Shown one piece after another: positions 53,439-62,843 of a stretch of DNA of 64,000 nucleotides. The notes under the pieces were generated by a model. The model did not search any database. It worked only from the letters and a program-made list of their open reading frames with translations, and was not told where the DNA came from. The DNA comes from Flavihumibacter fluminis (GTDB lineage Bacteria; Bacteroidota; Bacteroidia; Chitinophagales; Chitinophagaceae). The DNA lies in assembly GCF_021491375.1 (NCBI RefSeq), contig NZ_JAKEVY010000002.1, positions 310,001-374,000 of the forward strand, written 5' to 3'. Every line of letters begins with the position of its first letter. Position 1 is the stretch's first letter. Made by a program: the position numbers and the translations under genes.

Positions 53439-54575
53439 ATGGGAGATGTGTTTGTTACAAGGCTGGCGAAATTTTTACCGAACGACCCTGTAAGCAACGA
53501 TGATATTGAACTGTACCTGGGATTGGTGGATGATAAACCCTCCAGAGCGAAAACAAAGATTCTTACTAATAATAAGATCAAATCACGCTATTATGCCATC
53601 GATAAAGAAGGCAATAGCACCCATAGCAATGCGCAATTGGCGGCAAAAGCAGTAGAGGGGTTACTGGATGATCAATTCACCAAAAACGATATTGAATTGC
53701 TGACTTTTGGAACCATGTCTCCGGAGCAGTTATTGCCTAGTCATACTGCTATGATTCATGGTGAACTGGGATGTCCTCCTGCAGAAATAGTATCTGTAAG
53801 CAGTTCCTGTGCATCCGGTTTTCAGGCAATGAAATATGCCTACCTCTCTGTGAAAAACGGCGATATTAAACGTGCAGTATCAGGTGCTTCCGAAAAAGTT
53901 TCGACCTGGCTGAGAGGTGAAAAGTTTGATATGGAAGCGGATCGCCTGAAAGAACTGGACGCCAACCCCATGATTGCCTTTGAAAAGGATTTCATGCGCT
54001 GGATGTTAAGTGATGGTGCGGCTGCTGCCCTGTTGGAAAACAAACCAAATGAAAATGGAATCTCCCTACGGGTGGATTTCATCGATATAAAATCATACGC
54101 CAACGAATTGCCGACCTGTATGTATTCAGGCGCGGTTCGAAGTCCAAATGGCAATCTCACCGGATGGCCTGAATTCAGACCTGAAGAGTGGGGCAATCAA
54201 AGTATTTTTTCATTTAAGCAGGACACCCGCTTACTGGGGGTAAAAATCGTACCCATGGGTGGCCAGTTTATGAAAGAAGTATTTGAAAAGCATAACCTCA
54301 CCGTTGAAGGAATCGACTGGTACCTGCCGCATCTTTCCTCTGAATATTTCAGGGAGCGTATTGCGGAAGAGCAGGAAAAAATCGGACTCCTGTTCCCACA
54401 GGAGAAATGGTTTACCAACCTCACCCGCGTTGGTAATGTGGGAAGTGTGTCACCCTACCTGATGCTGGAAGAATTATTCAATACTGGCCAGTTGAAAAAA
54501 GGTCAGAAGATCCTGGTGATGATTCCGGAGAGTGCTCGCTTTACTTATATCTATGCGCATTTTACTGTAGTATGA
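53439..54575 (+). CDS. darB: DarB-like ketosynthase III (dialkylresorcinol condensing enzyme)
   Basis: The 378-residue KAS III-type enzyme has the Cys-His-Asn triad: Cys124 in SSSCASGF, His298 in YLPHLSSEY and Asn333 in RVGNVGSVS. DarB joins a beta-ketoacyl thioester with an alpha,beta-unsaturated acyl thioester before aromatisation. The start taken is the ATG at 53439 (MGDVFVTRLAKFLPN), matching the usual N-terminus. A GTG at 53388 directly after darA is possible. It ends one base before the next start. Confidence 0.85.
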   Translation: MGDVFVTRLAKFLPNDPVSNDDIELYLGLVDDKPSRAKTKILTNNKIKSRYYAIDKEGNSTHSNAQLAAKAVEGLLDDQFTKNDIELLTFGTMSPEQLLPSHTAMIHGELGCPPAEIVSVSSSCASGFQAMKYAYLSVKNGDIKRAVSGASEKVSTWLRGEKFDMEADRLKELDANPMIAFEKDFMRWMLSDGAAAALLENKPNENGISLRVDFIDIKSYANELPTCMYSGAVRSPNGNLTGWPEFRPEEWGNQSIFSFKQDTRLLGVKIVPMGGQFMKEVFEKHNLTVEGIDWYLPHLSSEYFRERIAEEQEKIGLLFPQEKWFTNLTRVGNVGSVSPYLMLEELFNTGQLKKGQKILVMIPESARFTYIYAHFTVV

Positions 54576-54576
54576 T

Positions 54577-54984
54577 ATGAAAAAGGAAGAAGTACCACAC
54601 GATAAAAAAATCATACATGGGGAAGATAATTCTCTGGTAAAAGTGTTGTACGTAACCGATCAGCAGGGAAAGTATGAAACTACCCAATATGAAGGTTGGG
54701 AAGCTGAGAACCTGGCAATGAGCCAGGCCTGGGATGATATTGACGAACGAATTGCCCAAACCCGGGAAAAAGTGATACGGGGAGAAGTAAGTCCGATTGC
54801 CTATTTCATGGAAAAAAACCTGATGGATTTGCCTACGCTCGCTAGTTATGTTGGGAGCTGGAAGTTTTTTGTCAAAAAACACCTGACTCCTTCGGGGTTT
54901 AAAAAACTCAATGCTTCCAAACTAAAAAAATATGCAGCTATCTTCAATATCCCTGTTGAAGAACTAACTCATTTCAAAGGGTGA
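54577..54984 (+). CDS. Small protein with HTH-like C-terminus, function unknown
   Basis: The 135-residue soluble protein has an acidic, helical N-terminal half. The C-terminal half has an XRE-like periodicity (LPTLASYVG, FFVKKHLTPSGFKKLN, LKKYAAIFNIPVEELTHF). It could be a local regulator or a structural partner of the biosynthetic enzymes. I do not recognise a named family with confidence. It sits between darB and the BtrH_N gene with one- and 19-base gaps, so it belongs to the operon. Confidence 0.65.
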   Translation: MKKEEVPHDKKIIHGEDNSLVKVLYVTDQQGKYETTQYEGWEAENLAMSQAWDDIDERIAQTREKVIRGEVSPIAYFMEKNLMDLPTLASYVGSWKFFVKKHLTPSGFKKLNASKLKKYAAIFNIPVEELTHFKG

Positions 54985-55003
54985 ACCAGTTGCCCCTGAA
55001 CAC

Positions 55004-56005
55004 ATGAAAATCGAAAACTTTCAACATAAACAGTCGGCGCATTGTGAAAGCGGTGTAACCCTTGGACTCCTGCAGCACTACGGAATAAAATTATCCGAAC
55101 CCCTGATCTTTGGGATCGGTGCCGGCTATTTTTTCGGTCATCTTCCTTTTATAAAAGTCAGTGGTGTTCCGGGAACCACCTTCCGGATCTGGCCGGGATA
55201 TATTTTTAAACGGGTTTGTAAAGAGCTCGGTGTAAAGATGAAAGTGGAATCCTTTTCCGGTAAAGAGAAAGGCATGCGGGCACTGGATGCTGCATTGAAA
55301 GCCGGCCTGCCGGTTGGGATGCAAACCAGTGTTTTTTACCTGAGTTATTTCCCTCCTGCTTATCGCTTTCATTTCAATGGACATAACCTGATCGCTTACG
55401 GAAAAGAAGGGGATGATTACCTGATCAGCGATCCTGTGATGGAAACCGTAACCCGATTGTCTGCGGCAGATCTTGAAAAAGCAAGATTTGCAAAAGGCTT
55501 CCCGGCTCCCAATGGACGCATGTATTATCCGGTGCTGACCAAACCTGATTTTGATCTCCCCAATGCTATCCGGCGCGGTATTAAAAAGACCTGCTGGTTT
55601 ATGTTAAGTTCTCCGCCGCCTTTTTTTGGAATTCATGGCATCCGGTTCCTGGGCCGTAAAATCAAAAAATACCCTGAGAAACTGGAACCCAGGAGGGCTG
55701 CCTTATTTGTGGGAAACATTATCCGGATGCAGGAAGAGATTGGTACCGGTGGAGGTGGATTCCGGTTTTTGTATGCAGCCTTCTTACAGGAAGCTGCCCA
55801 GCACCTCAATGCTCCTGCTTTGCTGGAAGCATCCAATGAGATGACCCGTATTGGTGATGCCTGGAGGAATTTTGCCTTTGCGGCTGCCCGGGTGATGAAA
55901 GACCGGTCTGGCAATCTTGCATCCTACGACGAACTGGGCGAACTGCTGATCCAGTTGGGGGATCGGGAGAAACAATTTTTTACTCATCTTAAAACACTGG
56001 TCTGA
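55004..56005 (+). CDS. BtrH_N-type papain-like protein (possible ACP acyltransferase)
   Basis: The 333-residue protein has the BtrH N-terminal domain with a Cys-His-Asp set: Cys14 in SAHCESGVTLGLL, His127 in FNGHNLIAYG and Asp143 in LISDPV. A helical C-terminal domain (about 190-333) resembles the DUF4872 region. BtrH of butirosin synthesis moves an acyl group from an ACP to an amine acceptor. Here the same chemistry could ester-link an ACP-bound chain to a resorcinol or another acceptor, which is an inference. The gene is followed 5 bases later by an ABC ATPase gene. Confidence 0.8.
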   Translation: MKIENFQHKQSAHCESGVTLGLLQHYGIKLSEPLIFGIGAGYFFGHLPFIKVSGVPGTTFRIWPGYIFKRVCKELGVKMKVESFSGKEKGMRALDAALKAGLPVGMQTSVFYLSYFPPAYRFHFNGHNLIAYGKEGDDYLISDPVMETVTRLSAADLEKARFAKGFPAPNGRMYYPVLTKPDFDLPNAIRRGIKKTCWFMLSSPPPFFGIHGIRFLGRKIKKYPEKLEPRRAALFVGNIIRMQEEIGTGGGGFRFLYAAFLQEAAQHLNAPALLEASNEMTRIGDAWRNFAFAAARVMKDRSGNLASYDELGELLIQLGDREKQFFTHLKTLV

Positions 56006-56010
56006 TCGGC

Positions 56011-56745
56011 ATGCTTCAGATTCAGCAGTTGGAGAAGACCTATAAAAATGCAGCAGAACCTTCTCTGCAGGGATTGTCATTACAGTTTTCCGATAAAAGC
56101 ATCGCCGGATTACTGGGCCCTAACGGTGCCGGTAAAACGACAACGATTTCCATCTTATGTGGATTGGTAAAAGCAGACGCCGGTAAGGCTTTTCTGCTTG
56201 GCATGGATGTGGAAAAGGAAAGAGAAGCTATCAAAAGAAGAATAGGAGTGGTGCCTCAATCCATTGCGCTTTATCCCACATTAACGGCAATGGAAAACCT
56301 GCAATATATTGGCAGGTTGTATGGGTTGGGTAGTACCTTACTTAAAGAACGAATCAATCAATATCTTCAGTTGTTCGGGTTGGAAAAAAGTGCGCATAAG
56401 GCTATCCGTTATTATTCCGGCGGAATGAAAAGAAGGGCTAATATCATTGCCTCTTTATTGCATGAGCCAGAATTGCTGATCCTTGATGAACCAACTGCCG
56501 GAGTGGATGTACAGTCGCGAAATATGATCCTGCAATTCCTTACTGAATACAATAAACTGGGGCATGGTATTATTTATACCTCTCACCTGCTGGAAGAGGC
56601 CCAGCAGCTTTGTGATGAAATCGCCATAATAGATCATGGGCGGCTGGTGGTACAGGGCAAGCCTGTGGAATTGATGCAGGAACAGCAGGCGCAAAGTCTG
56701 GAGCAGGTATTTTTACAATTAACGGGCAGCAGCCTTCGCGACTGA
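56011..56745 (+). CDS. ABC-2 type transporter ATP-binding protein
   Basis: The 244-residue ATPase has Walker A GPNGAGKTTT near residue 39, a Q-loop in GVVPQSIALYP, the signature YSGGMKRR and Walker B LLILDEPTAGVD, then the H-loop in YTSHLLEEA. The short form and the ABC-2 permease next door make a drug/lipid exporter of the Drr/NodI type. It is probably the exporter of the locus product. Confidence 0.92.
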   Translation: MLQIQQLEKTYKNAAEPSLQGLSLQFSDKSIAGLLGPNGAGKTTTISILCGLVKADAGKAFLLGMDVEKEREAIKRRIGVVPQSIALYPTLTAMENLQYIGRLYGLGSTLLKERINQYLQLFGLEKSAHKAIRYYSGGMKRRANIIASLLHEPELLILDEPTAGVDVQSRNMILQFLTEYNKLGHGIIYTSHLLEEAQQLCDEIAIIDHGRLVVQGKPVELMQEQQAQSLEQVFLQLTGSSLRD

Positions 56746-56746
56746 T

Positions 56747-58039
56747 ATGAGAAAGATTCTGGCCACTTTCATAAATGAGAGCAGATTGTTTGCCAAAGAC
56801 CTGGCAGGCATGGCCCTGTTGTTTCTGATGCCATTGGCGCTGACGGTATTAATGGCCCTTATCCAGGATGCACCCTTCCGGGAATACCAGGATATCCGGT
56901 TTGAAATTCTTTGGGTGGATGAGGATGGTGGAAAAATGGCCAGGCAATTGGGGGCGGAGCTTGACTCGATTCCTCAGTTTGTTTTAATAAGAAAATTGAA
57001 CGATCAATTGCTAACGGCTGACAAGGCCCAGGAGCTGGTGCATAAAGGCAACTATAAACTGGCGGTAATTGTACCCAAGGGAGTATCTGCGGAAGTTGCG
57101 AACAGTGCTAACCAGGTGGCAAATGAGCTGGGAGCCAAACTTGGAGCACCCGGAAAATTACCTCAAAGAGAAAGCCGGCAGGTGGCCCTGGAAATCTATT
57201 TTGATCCGGTGATCAAACAGGCGATGAAGCTCTCCCTCCTGAATGCGCTGGAGAAGCAGGTTACCCGGATTCAAGCAGAGATTATTCTGGCAAGATTAGA
57301 GAACCGGCTGGATGAGCAGGCTGCAGATAGCTCGGGTCCCGGACTCCGGTTACAAGAAAAATTACAGGCAGTTCAAATACGGGAAATATCCAGCGGACAA
57401 CATGCTACTGCAGAATTAACTACCAATTCTGTTCAGCACAATGTTCCGGCCTGGGCCTTGTTCGGACTATTTTTTATCATTATACCTATTGCAGGTAATT
57501 TCATAAGGGAACGGGAAGATGGGAGCCTGATGCGAATCAAGATGATTCCCGGATCCTATTTTACTATTCTGCTGGGGAAGCTGGGCTTCTATATTGTATT
57601 GGGCATGCTGCAGTTTTTTGTCATGCTGGCTGCAGGTGCGTTATTAATGCCATTACTTGGACTGGATTCACTACAAATTGGCAACGCCTTTGGGTCCCTG
57701 TTCCTGACAGTGCTGGTGGTGGCGGCTACTGCAACAGCCTATGGGGTGTTGATCGGGTCCGTCTTTCAGACCCCAAACCAGGCGCTTCCATTTGGGGCTA
57801 TCTCCATTGTCATTCTTTCTGCTATTGGTGGAATCTGGGTGCCTGTTGAAATCTTGCCGGCAGGTTTACAGCAATTGGCTAAACTTTCTCCCTTGCATTG
57901 GGCACTGGATGCCATCAATGAGTTGTTTCTGCGTTCCGGGTCCATCCTGACTGTTTGGAAACAACTGGTTATACTCCTGATTTTTGCCCTGCTCTTCTTT
58001 CTGATTGCCGGCATTACGGAATCCCGGCGCCGTCGCTGA
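56747..58039 (+). CDS. ABC-2 type transporter permease
   Basis: The 430-residue permease has one N-terminal helix, a large extracytoplasmic domain (about residues 40-225) and five or six C-terminal helices. The latter include NFIREREDGSLMRIKMIPGS, the conserved coupling-helix region of ABC-2 exporters. It starts one base after the ATPase stop. The 158 bases that follow hold no gene and lead into the ROK regulator. Confidence 0.9.
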   Translation: MRKILATFINESRLFAKDLAGMALLFLMPLALTVLMALIQDAPFREYQDIRFEILWVDEDGGKMARQLGAELDSIPQFVLIRKLNDQLLTADKAQELVHKGNYKLAVIVPKGVSAEVANSANQVANELGAKLGAPGKLPQRESRQVALEIYFDPVIKQAMKLSLLNALEKQVTRIQAEIILARLENRLDEQAADSSGPGLRLQEKLQAVQIREISSGQHATAELTTNSVQHNVPAWALFGLFFIIIPIAGNFIREREDGSLMRIKMIPGSYFTILLGKLGFYIVLGMLQFFVMLAAGALLMPLLGLDSLQIGNAFGSLFLTVLVVAATATAYGVLIGSVFQTPNQALPFGAISIVILSAIGGIWVPVEILPAGLQQLAKLSPLHWALDAINELFLRSGSILTVWKQLVILLIFALLFFLIAGITESRRRR

Positions 58040-58197
58040 TTGCGAAATTATTATCCCTTCCTTCTCATTTTTTAACGGTTTACGCGAACTAGACAAGAAT
58101 TATTAAATTATCTGTATTCTTTTGTTAATTTTTAAAGAAGTATTCCTATTTTGTTAAAAATTTGGTCAAGGCTCTGATTTTTTTCGATTAACCCAAC

Positions 58198-59421
58198 ATG
58201 AATTCGATCAAAAAAAGGATCATTAAACAACTTTATTTCGGGAAGACCCTTTCGGGCACCGATTTGTCGGAGCGCATTCAAAGGAGCTTACCGGTAACCA
58301 ATAAGCTGTTGAATGAACTGAAGGTGGCGGGAGATGTGGTAGAGTTGGGTTATGCACCCTCAACCGGAGGCAGGCGCCCCATGATGTATTCCCTGAATAA
58401 GCAGTATGGGTACATCGTATCAATAGCGATGGATCAGCTGTTTACCCGGATCGGGATCCTGAATATGGAGCATTCCTTTGTTACCCCAGTGGAGCGCCAC
58501 GCGCTTAACCTGGAAACCGAGCCGGAGGCATTAACAATGCTAATTAGCCTGGTAGAACAACATATTCAGTCATCCGGTATAGATCGGGGACGTATACTAG
58601 GGGTTGGCATCGGCATGCCTGGATTTATTGACCTGGAAAAAGGTATCAACTATTCATTTTTCCGTACTGAAACTGGAAGCATACGCCAGAAATTAGAAGA
58701 CCAGCTGCAGCTACCTGTTTACCTGGATAATGATTCCAGTCTGGTTGCATTGGCAGAATACCGGTTTGGAGCAGCCCGCAACAAGAAAAATGTGATGGTG
58801 GTGAACATCAGCTGGGGGGTTGGTTTGGGAATGGTGCTCAACGGAGAATTATTCCGCGGGCATAATGGTTTTGCTGGTGAATTCAGTCATATTCCCATTT
58901 TCAGCAGCAATAAACTCTGCAGCTGTGGAAAAACAGGATGCCTGGAAACCGAAGCATCCCTGCTGGTTTTGGTTGAAAAAGCAGTGAGAGGTATCCAGGA
59001 AGGCAAGATCACCAACTTGCCACGGATATCTCTTGAACAACCGGAGGAAGCCTGTTCGGCGATCATCCAAATGGCATTGAAGGGCGATAAATTTTGTATT
59101 GAATTATTATACGAGATAGGCTATAATATAGGGAGAGGAATTGCTATCCTGATACATATCCTCAACCCGGAACTGATCATTCTAAGTGGCAGGGGGGCAG
59201 CTGCAGGCAAGTTATGGTTTGCTCCTATCCAGCAGGCGATCAACGAACACTCCATTCCCCGCCTGGCTGAACACACATCTGTAGAAGTATCCACTGTGGG
59301 AAATAAAGATGAACTCTATGGCGCAGCAGCCCTGGTAATGGAACATTTTGACCGGGAAACCAAGAAAAAGAACAGAACTGTTGGACTGCTAAACCCTATT
59401 ACAACCGGAATTTATAATTAA
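58198..59421 (+). CDS. ROK-family transcriptional regulator (NagC/XylR type)
   Basis: The 407-residue protein has an N-terminal winged-helix segment (KRIIKQLYFGKTLSGTDLSERI) and a ROK domain. In the ROK domain, DNDSSLVALAEYR is the sugar-binding region. HNGFAGEFSHIPI and the zinc motif CSCGKTGCLE follow. NagC-type members bind a sugar or sugar phosphate and repress transport genes. Directly upstream of the SusC/SusD pair (17 bases), it is probably their regulator. The last 30 residues are basic. Confidence 0.88.
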   Translation: MNSIKKRIIKQLYFGKTLSGTDLSERIQRSLPVTNKLLNELKVAGDVVELGYAPSTGGRRPMMYSLNKQYGYIVSIAMDQLFTRIGILNMEHSFVTPVERHALNLETEPEALTMLISLVEQHIQSSGIDRGRILGVGIGMPGFIDLEKGINYSFFRTETGSIRQKLEDQLQLPVYLDNDSSLVALAEYRFGAARNKKNVMVVNISWGVGLGMVLNGELFRGHNGFAGEFSHIPIFSSNKLCSCGKTGCLETEASLLVLVEKAVRGIQEGKITNLPRISLEQPEEACSAIIQMALKGDKFCIELLYEIGYNIGRGIAILIHILNPELIILSGRGAAAGKLWFAPIQQAINEHSIPRLAEHTSVEVSTVGNKDELYGAAALVMEHFDRETKKKNRTVGLLNPITTGIYN

Positions 59422-59438
59422 ACATAAACTCAACTGCA

Positions 59439-62400
59439 ATGAAAAGAACAACGGTTCGAATGCTTTTGCTATTGTTTCTGAGTGTATTCTCGGCATATGC
59501 CATCGCTCAGCAAAAAAGGACGGTGACAGGTACCGTTCTTGATGAACAAGGGGCTCCCATTTCAGGGGCTACTTTTGTCGTTAAAGGATCCCGCGCAGGT
59601 GGCGCTACTGATGCGCAGGGTGGATTCCTGATTAGTTTGACTTCTGATGGCACTTTGGTTTTCAGTGCAGTAGGTTACCTGTCAAAAGAGGTACCCACTG
59701 CTGGTAAAAATGAAATCAATGTGGTACTTCAGAAGGATGAAAAGAGCCTTGATGAAGTAGTAGTAACCGGCTTCGGGGTGAAAAAACAAACCCGAAAATT
59801 GGCTTACGCAGTAACAGAAATCAAAGGTGATGAGATCGTTCGTGCCAACAATGCCAACGTAGTGAATGCACTTCAGGGTAAAGTGGCTGGTGTGATGATC
59901 AACCAGGGTGCCAGCGGACCTCAGTCCAGCTCGAGGATTCGTATTCGTGGTAACTCTTCTTTCTCTACCAATAACACTCAACCACTGGTTGTATTGGATG
60001 GTATCCTCATTGAACCCGGTACAACTGGTAACGATTCATGGGGTGAGAATCCTGATTTTGGTAACATCATGAAGAACCTGAACCCGGATGACTATGAAAG
60101 TGTAACGGTTCTGAAAGGTGCAGCTGCAAGTGCACTGTATGGTTCGAAAGCACAAAATGGTGTACTTCTGATCACCACCAAAAAAGGAACAGCCAAAAAA
60201 GGTCTTGGTCTGAGTTTTTCTCATACTGAATCTTTCGATAAAGCCTATCGTCTGGTTGATCTCCAGAATCAATATGGTGGTGGTATTAATCCCACTTTCG
60301 ATACGGATGCAGAAGGTAACCGGATAATTGACATCGCTAATGCTGCCTACTTCTCTGGTGGATATTCCTTCGGTCCTAAGTTCGATGGCCAGATGGTAAA
60401 AGAAGCCGATGGTCGTATGATCAGGTACCAGGCAAATGATCCGCTGGATTATTTCCAGACTGGTAAGTTCATCAATACCAACGTAGCAGTTGAGGGTGGA
60501 AATGAAAAAACGACCTTCCGTCTTTCTTACAGTAACCTGTTTAACAACAGTATCATGCCAAACAATGATATGAAGAGAAACAGTTTTACCCTGAGAGCTA
60601 CTCACAAGGTTTCAAACGCTGTATCGATAGACGCAAGTGTTAACTACACCAACACAAAATCTAAGAACCCGGTTCGTCAGGGTAGCCGTAACAACCCACT
60701 CTTCGCATTTACTTATTATATGCCAAGACATGTGGACATCGGTTACTATGCAAACAACTACATCAATCAAACGGCAGGTGGTTACCTGGGTAGTCAGAAT
60801 GCAAACCTGAATGATCCCTATCGTCTGGGTTCTCTGTTCTTTGGTTTGTATGAAGACAATCGGGAGCGTACAGAAAACAATATTCTTGCGAATATTGACG
60901 TGAACGTGAAACTTAACTCCTGGTTGAATGCGCTTGTAAGAACAAACACCAATTACTATACTGATTTCTATGAAAGAAAAGCATTGGGTAGTGGTGTTGG
61001 TTTTGCAGGTGGTGCATATCAAATTTCACAAAACAACTGGCAGACCTTCCGTATTCAGGCATTGTTGAATGGTCAGAAAGATCTTTCTGATGACTTTAGC
61101 ACCTCATTCTCTGTAGGTGGTGAAACATTCCGCAACATCGGTGGAATGTATAACAACTCCTTTACATCAGGTGGTCTGAAAATTCCAGGATTGTTCGCTA
61201 TTAACAACTCTATCAACCCTGCACAAACTGATGCTTACCCTGCTGCAGGCAGAAGAACGGATGCGGTTTATGCCTATGGTGATTTAACCTGGAGAGATCA
61301 GTTGATCCTGAACTTCAGTGCACGTAATGACTGGTCTTCTACCCTGACTTATAGAGATGGATCCGGAGATCATTCCTATTTCTATCCCAGTGTTGGTCTG
61401 GCTTGGGTATTCTCTGAAATGGAATCAGTTAAGAACTTCTCCGCATTATCATTTGGTAAGTTGAGAGGTGCTATTTCCTGGACAGGTCTGGATGCAAACC
61501 CACAATACACCAACCAAACAGGATTCTATGGTCTCTTAGGTACCTTCAATAATGCAACTAATGGTAACCAGTCTGTTTACGGTTTTGCAGGTAATACTTT
61601 AGGTAACCTGAATCTGAAAAACCAGCTCACCCGTGAAATTGAATTCGGAGCTGATCTCCGTTTCTTCAATAACAGACTTGGATTGGATGTTGCATGGTAT
61701 CGTAAGAATACCTACAACCAGATATTTAACCTCGCAGCTCCTGCAGAAAGCGGAATTAGCTCAAGAGCTGTTAATGGTGGTGAAGTACAAAACCAGGGTA
61801 TCGAAGTATTGCTGACTGCAACTCCGATCAAAAGAAAGAACCTTACCTGGAACTCTACGTTTACTTTCACCAGAAACAGAAACAAAATCATTTCAATCGG
61901 ACCTGGCGTAACGTCTCTTGACCTGGAACTGGCTTTCGGTGCTGATGTTGTAGCCAAGGCGGTTGCCGGTGGCGACTATGGTACTGTTGAAACAGGTTTT
62001 GCATTCGCTACTTACCAGGCTAAAGATGCTAACGGAAACCCGGTTGCACACTCAGCAAATGGTCAGCGTGTAATTGGAAGCCCCAGCTTTGGTTCAACAG
62101 GTGGTTACTATACTTACATGCGCCTGCAGGACTATAATGGTACCAGAAAAGTATTGGGTAGCATTATGGAAAAATTCCTTGCCAGCACAGTACAAACTGT
62201 TAACTACAAAAACTTTGTATTCAATGTACAACTGGATGCAAAAATCGGAGGCCTGATGGCATCAGCTACTCACCAGTATGGTTCTGCAAATGGTTCATTC
62301 AAGAATTCACTGTTTGGTCGTGATCAGGAATCAGGTGGTGTTGCATACACAGATGCAAATGGTGTTACCCGTTATGATGGTATCATTCCTGATGGTGTGT

Positions 62401-62816
62401 TGAACGATGGTATTACTGCAACCAACGCAAATGGTCAGGTAGTTGATCTCGGTGGTATGACTTACGCAGAAGCGGTTAAGCAGGGTTTACTGCAGCCAAT
62501 TCCTGCCTACGCATACTACGAGAACCTTTCTCAGTGGGCATCCGGTATTCGTGAGTATTCTGTTTTTGAAAACTCATGGGTGGCTGTTCGTGAAGTTTCA
62601 GTAGGCTACAATCTTCCAAAAACCCTGGTTAGCAAAGTAAAAATGAGCAATCTGAGAGTTGGAATTACTGGCCGTAACCTTGGATACCTGTATACAACTA
62701 CCAAAGGTGGTGTGAATCCGGAAAGCATTTATAGTAACCGTGCTGCTGCATTCGCAGAATATGGTGGATATCCCTGGGTTAGAAGTCTTGGATTCAATAT
62801 CAATGCTACCTTCTAA
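59439..62816 (+). CDS. SusC/RagA-family TonB-dependent transporter
   Basis: The 1125-residue outer-membrane receptor has a signal peptide (ending AIA-Q) and a carboxypeptidase-regulatory-like domain (about 28-105, VTGTVLDEQGAPISG). The TonB-box region is DEVVVTGFG. It has a plug (about 115-230, RIRIRGNSSFS) and a 22-strand-type barrel. With SusD it takes up a glycan or peptide. The substrate is not clear. It starts 17 bases after the ROK gene and has biased codon use, suggesting high expression. Confidence 0.95.
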   Translation: MKRTTVRMLLLLFLSVFSAYAIAQQKRTVTGTVLDEQGAPISGATFVVKGSRAGGATDAQGGFLISLTSDGTLVFSAVGYLSKEVPTAGKNEINVVLQKDEKSLDEVVVTGFGVKKQTRKLAYAVTEIKGDEIVRANNANVVNALQGKVAGVMINQGASGPQSSSRIRIRGNSSFSTNNTQPLVVLDGILIEPGTTGNDSWGENPDFGNIMKNLNPDDYESVTVLKGAAASALYGSKAQNGVLLITTKKGTAKKGLGLSFSHTESFDKAYRLVDLQNQYGGGINPTFDTDAEGNRIIDIANAAYFSGGYSFGPKFDGQMVKEADGRMIRYQANDPLDYFQTGKFINTNVAVEGGNEKTTFRLSYSNLFNNSIMPNNDMKRNSFTLRATHKVSNAVSIDASVNYTNTKSKNPVRQGSRNNPLFAFTYYMPRHVDIGYYANNYINQTAGGYLGSQNANLNDPYRLGSLFFGLYEDNRERTENNILANIDVNVKLNSWLNALVRTNTNYYTDFYERKALGSGVGFAGGAYQISQNNWQTFRIQALLNGQKDLSDDFSTSFSVGGETFRNIGGMYNNSFTSGGLKIPGLFAINNSINPAQTDAYPAAGRRTDAVYAYGDLTWRDQLILNFSARNDWSSTLTYRDGSGDHSYFYPSVGLAWVFSEMESVKNFSALSFGKLRGAISWTGLDANPQYTNQTGFYGLLGTFNNATNGNQSVYGFAGNTLGNLNLKNQLTREIEFGADLRFFNNRLGLDVAWYRKNTYNQIFNLAAPAESGISSRAVNGGEVQNQGIEVLLTATPIKRKNLTWNSTFTFTRNRNKIISIGPGVTSLDLELAFGADVVAKAVAGGDYGTVETGFAFATYQAKDANGNPVAHSANGQRVIGSPSFGSTGGYYTYMRLQDYNGTRKVLGSIMEKFLASTVQTVNYKNFVFNVQLDAKIGGLMASATHQYGSANGSFKNSLFGRDQESGGVAYTDANGVTRYDGIIPDGVLNDGITATNANGQVVDLGGMTYAEAVKQGLLQPIPAYAYYENLSQWASGIREYSVFENSWVAVREVSVGYNLPKTLVSKVKMSNLRVGITGRNLGYLYTTTKGGVNPESIYSNRAAAFAEYGGYPWVRSLGFNINATF

Positions 62817-62843
62817 AGTTTTAACCTAAACTTTTACAAGAAA

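Noticed and set aside
55004-56005. C39 bacteriocin-processing peptidase next to an ABC transporter
   Set aside because: The Cys/His arrangement and the helical second half fit BtrH_N, the protein is separate from the ATPase, and no double-glycine leader peptide gene was seen nearby.
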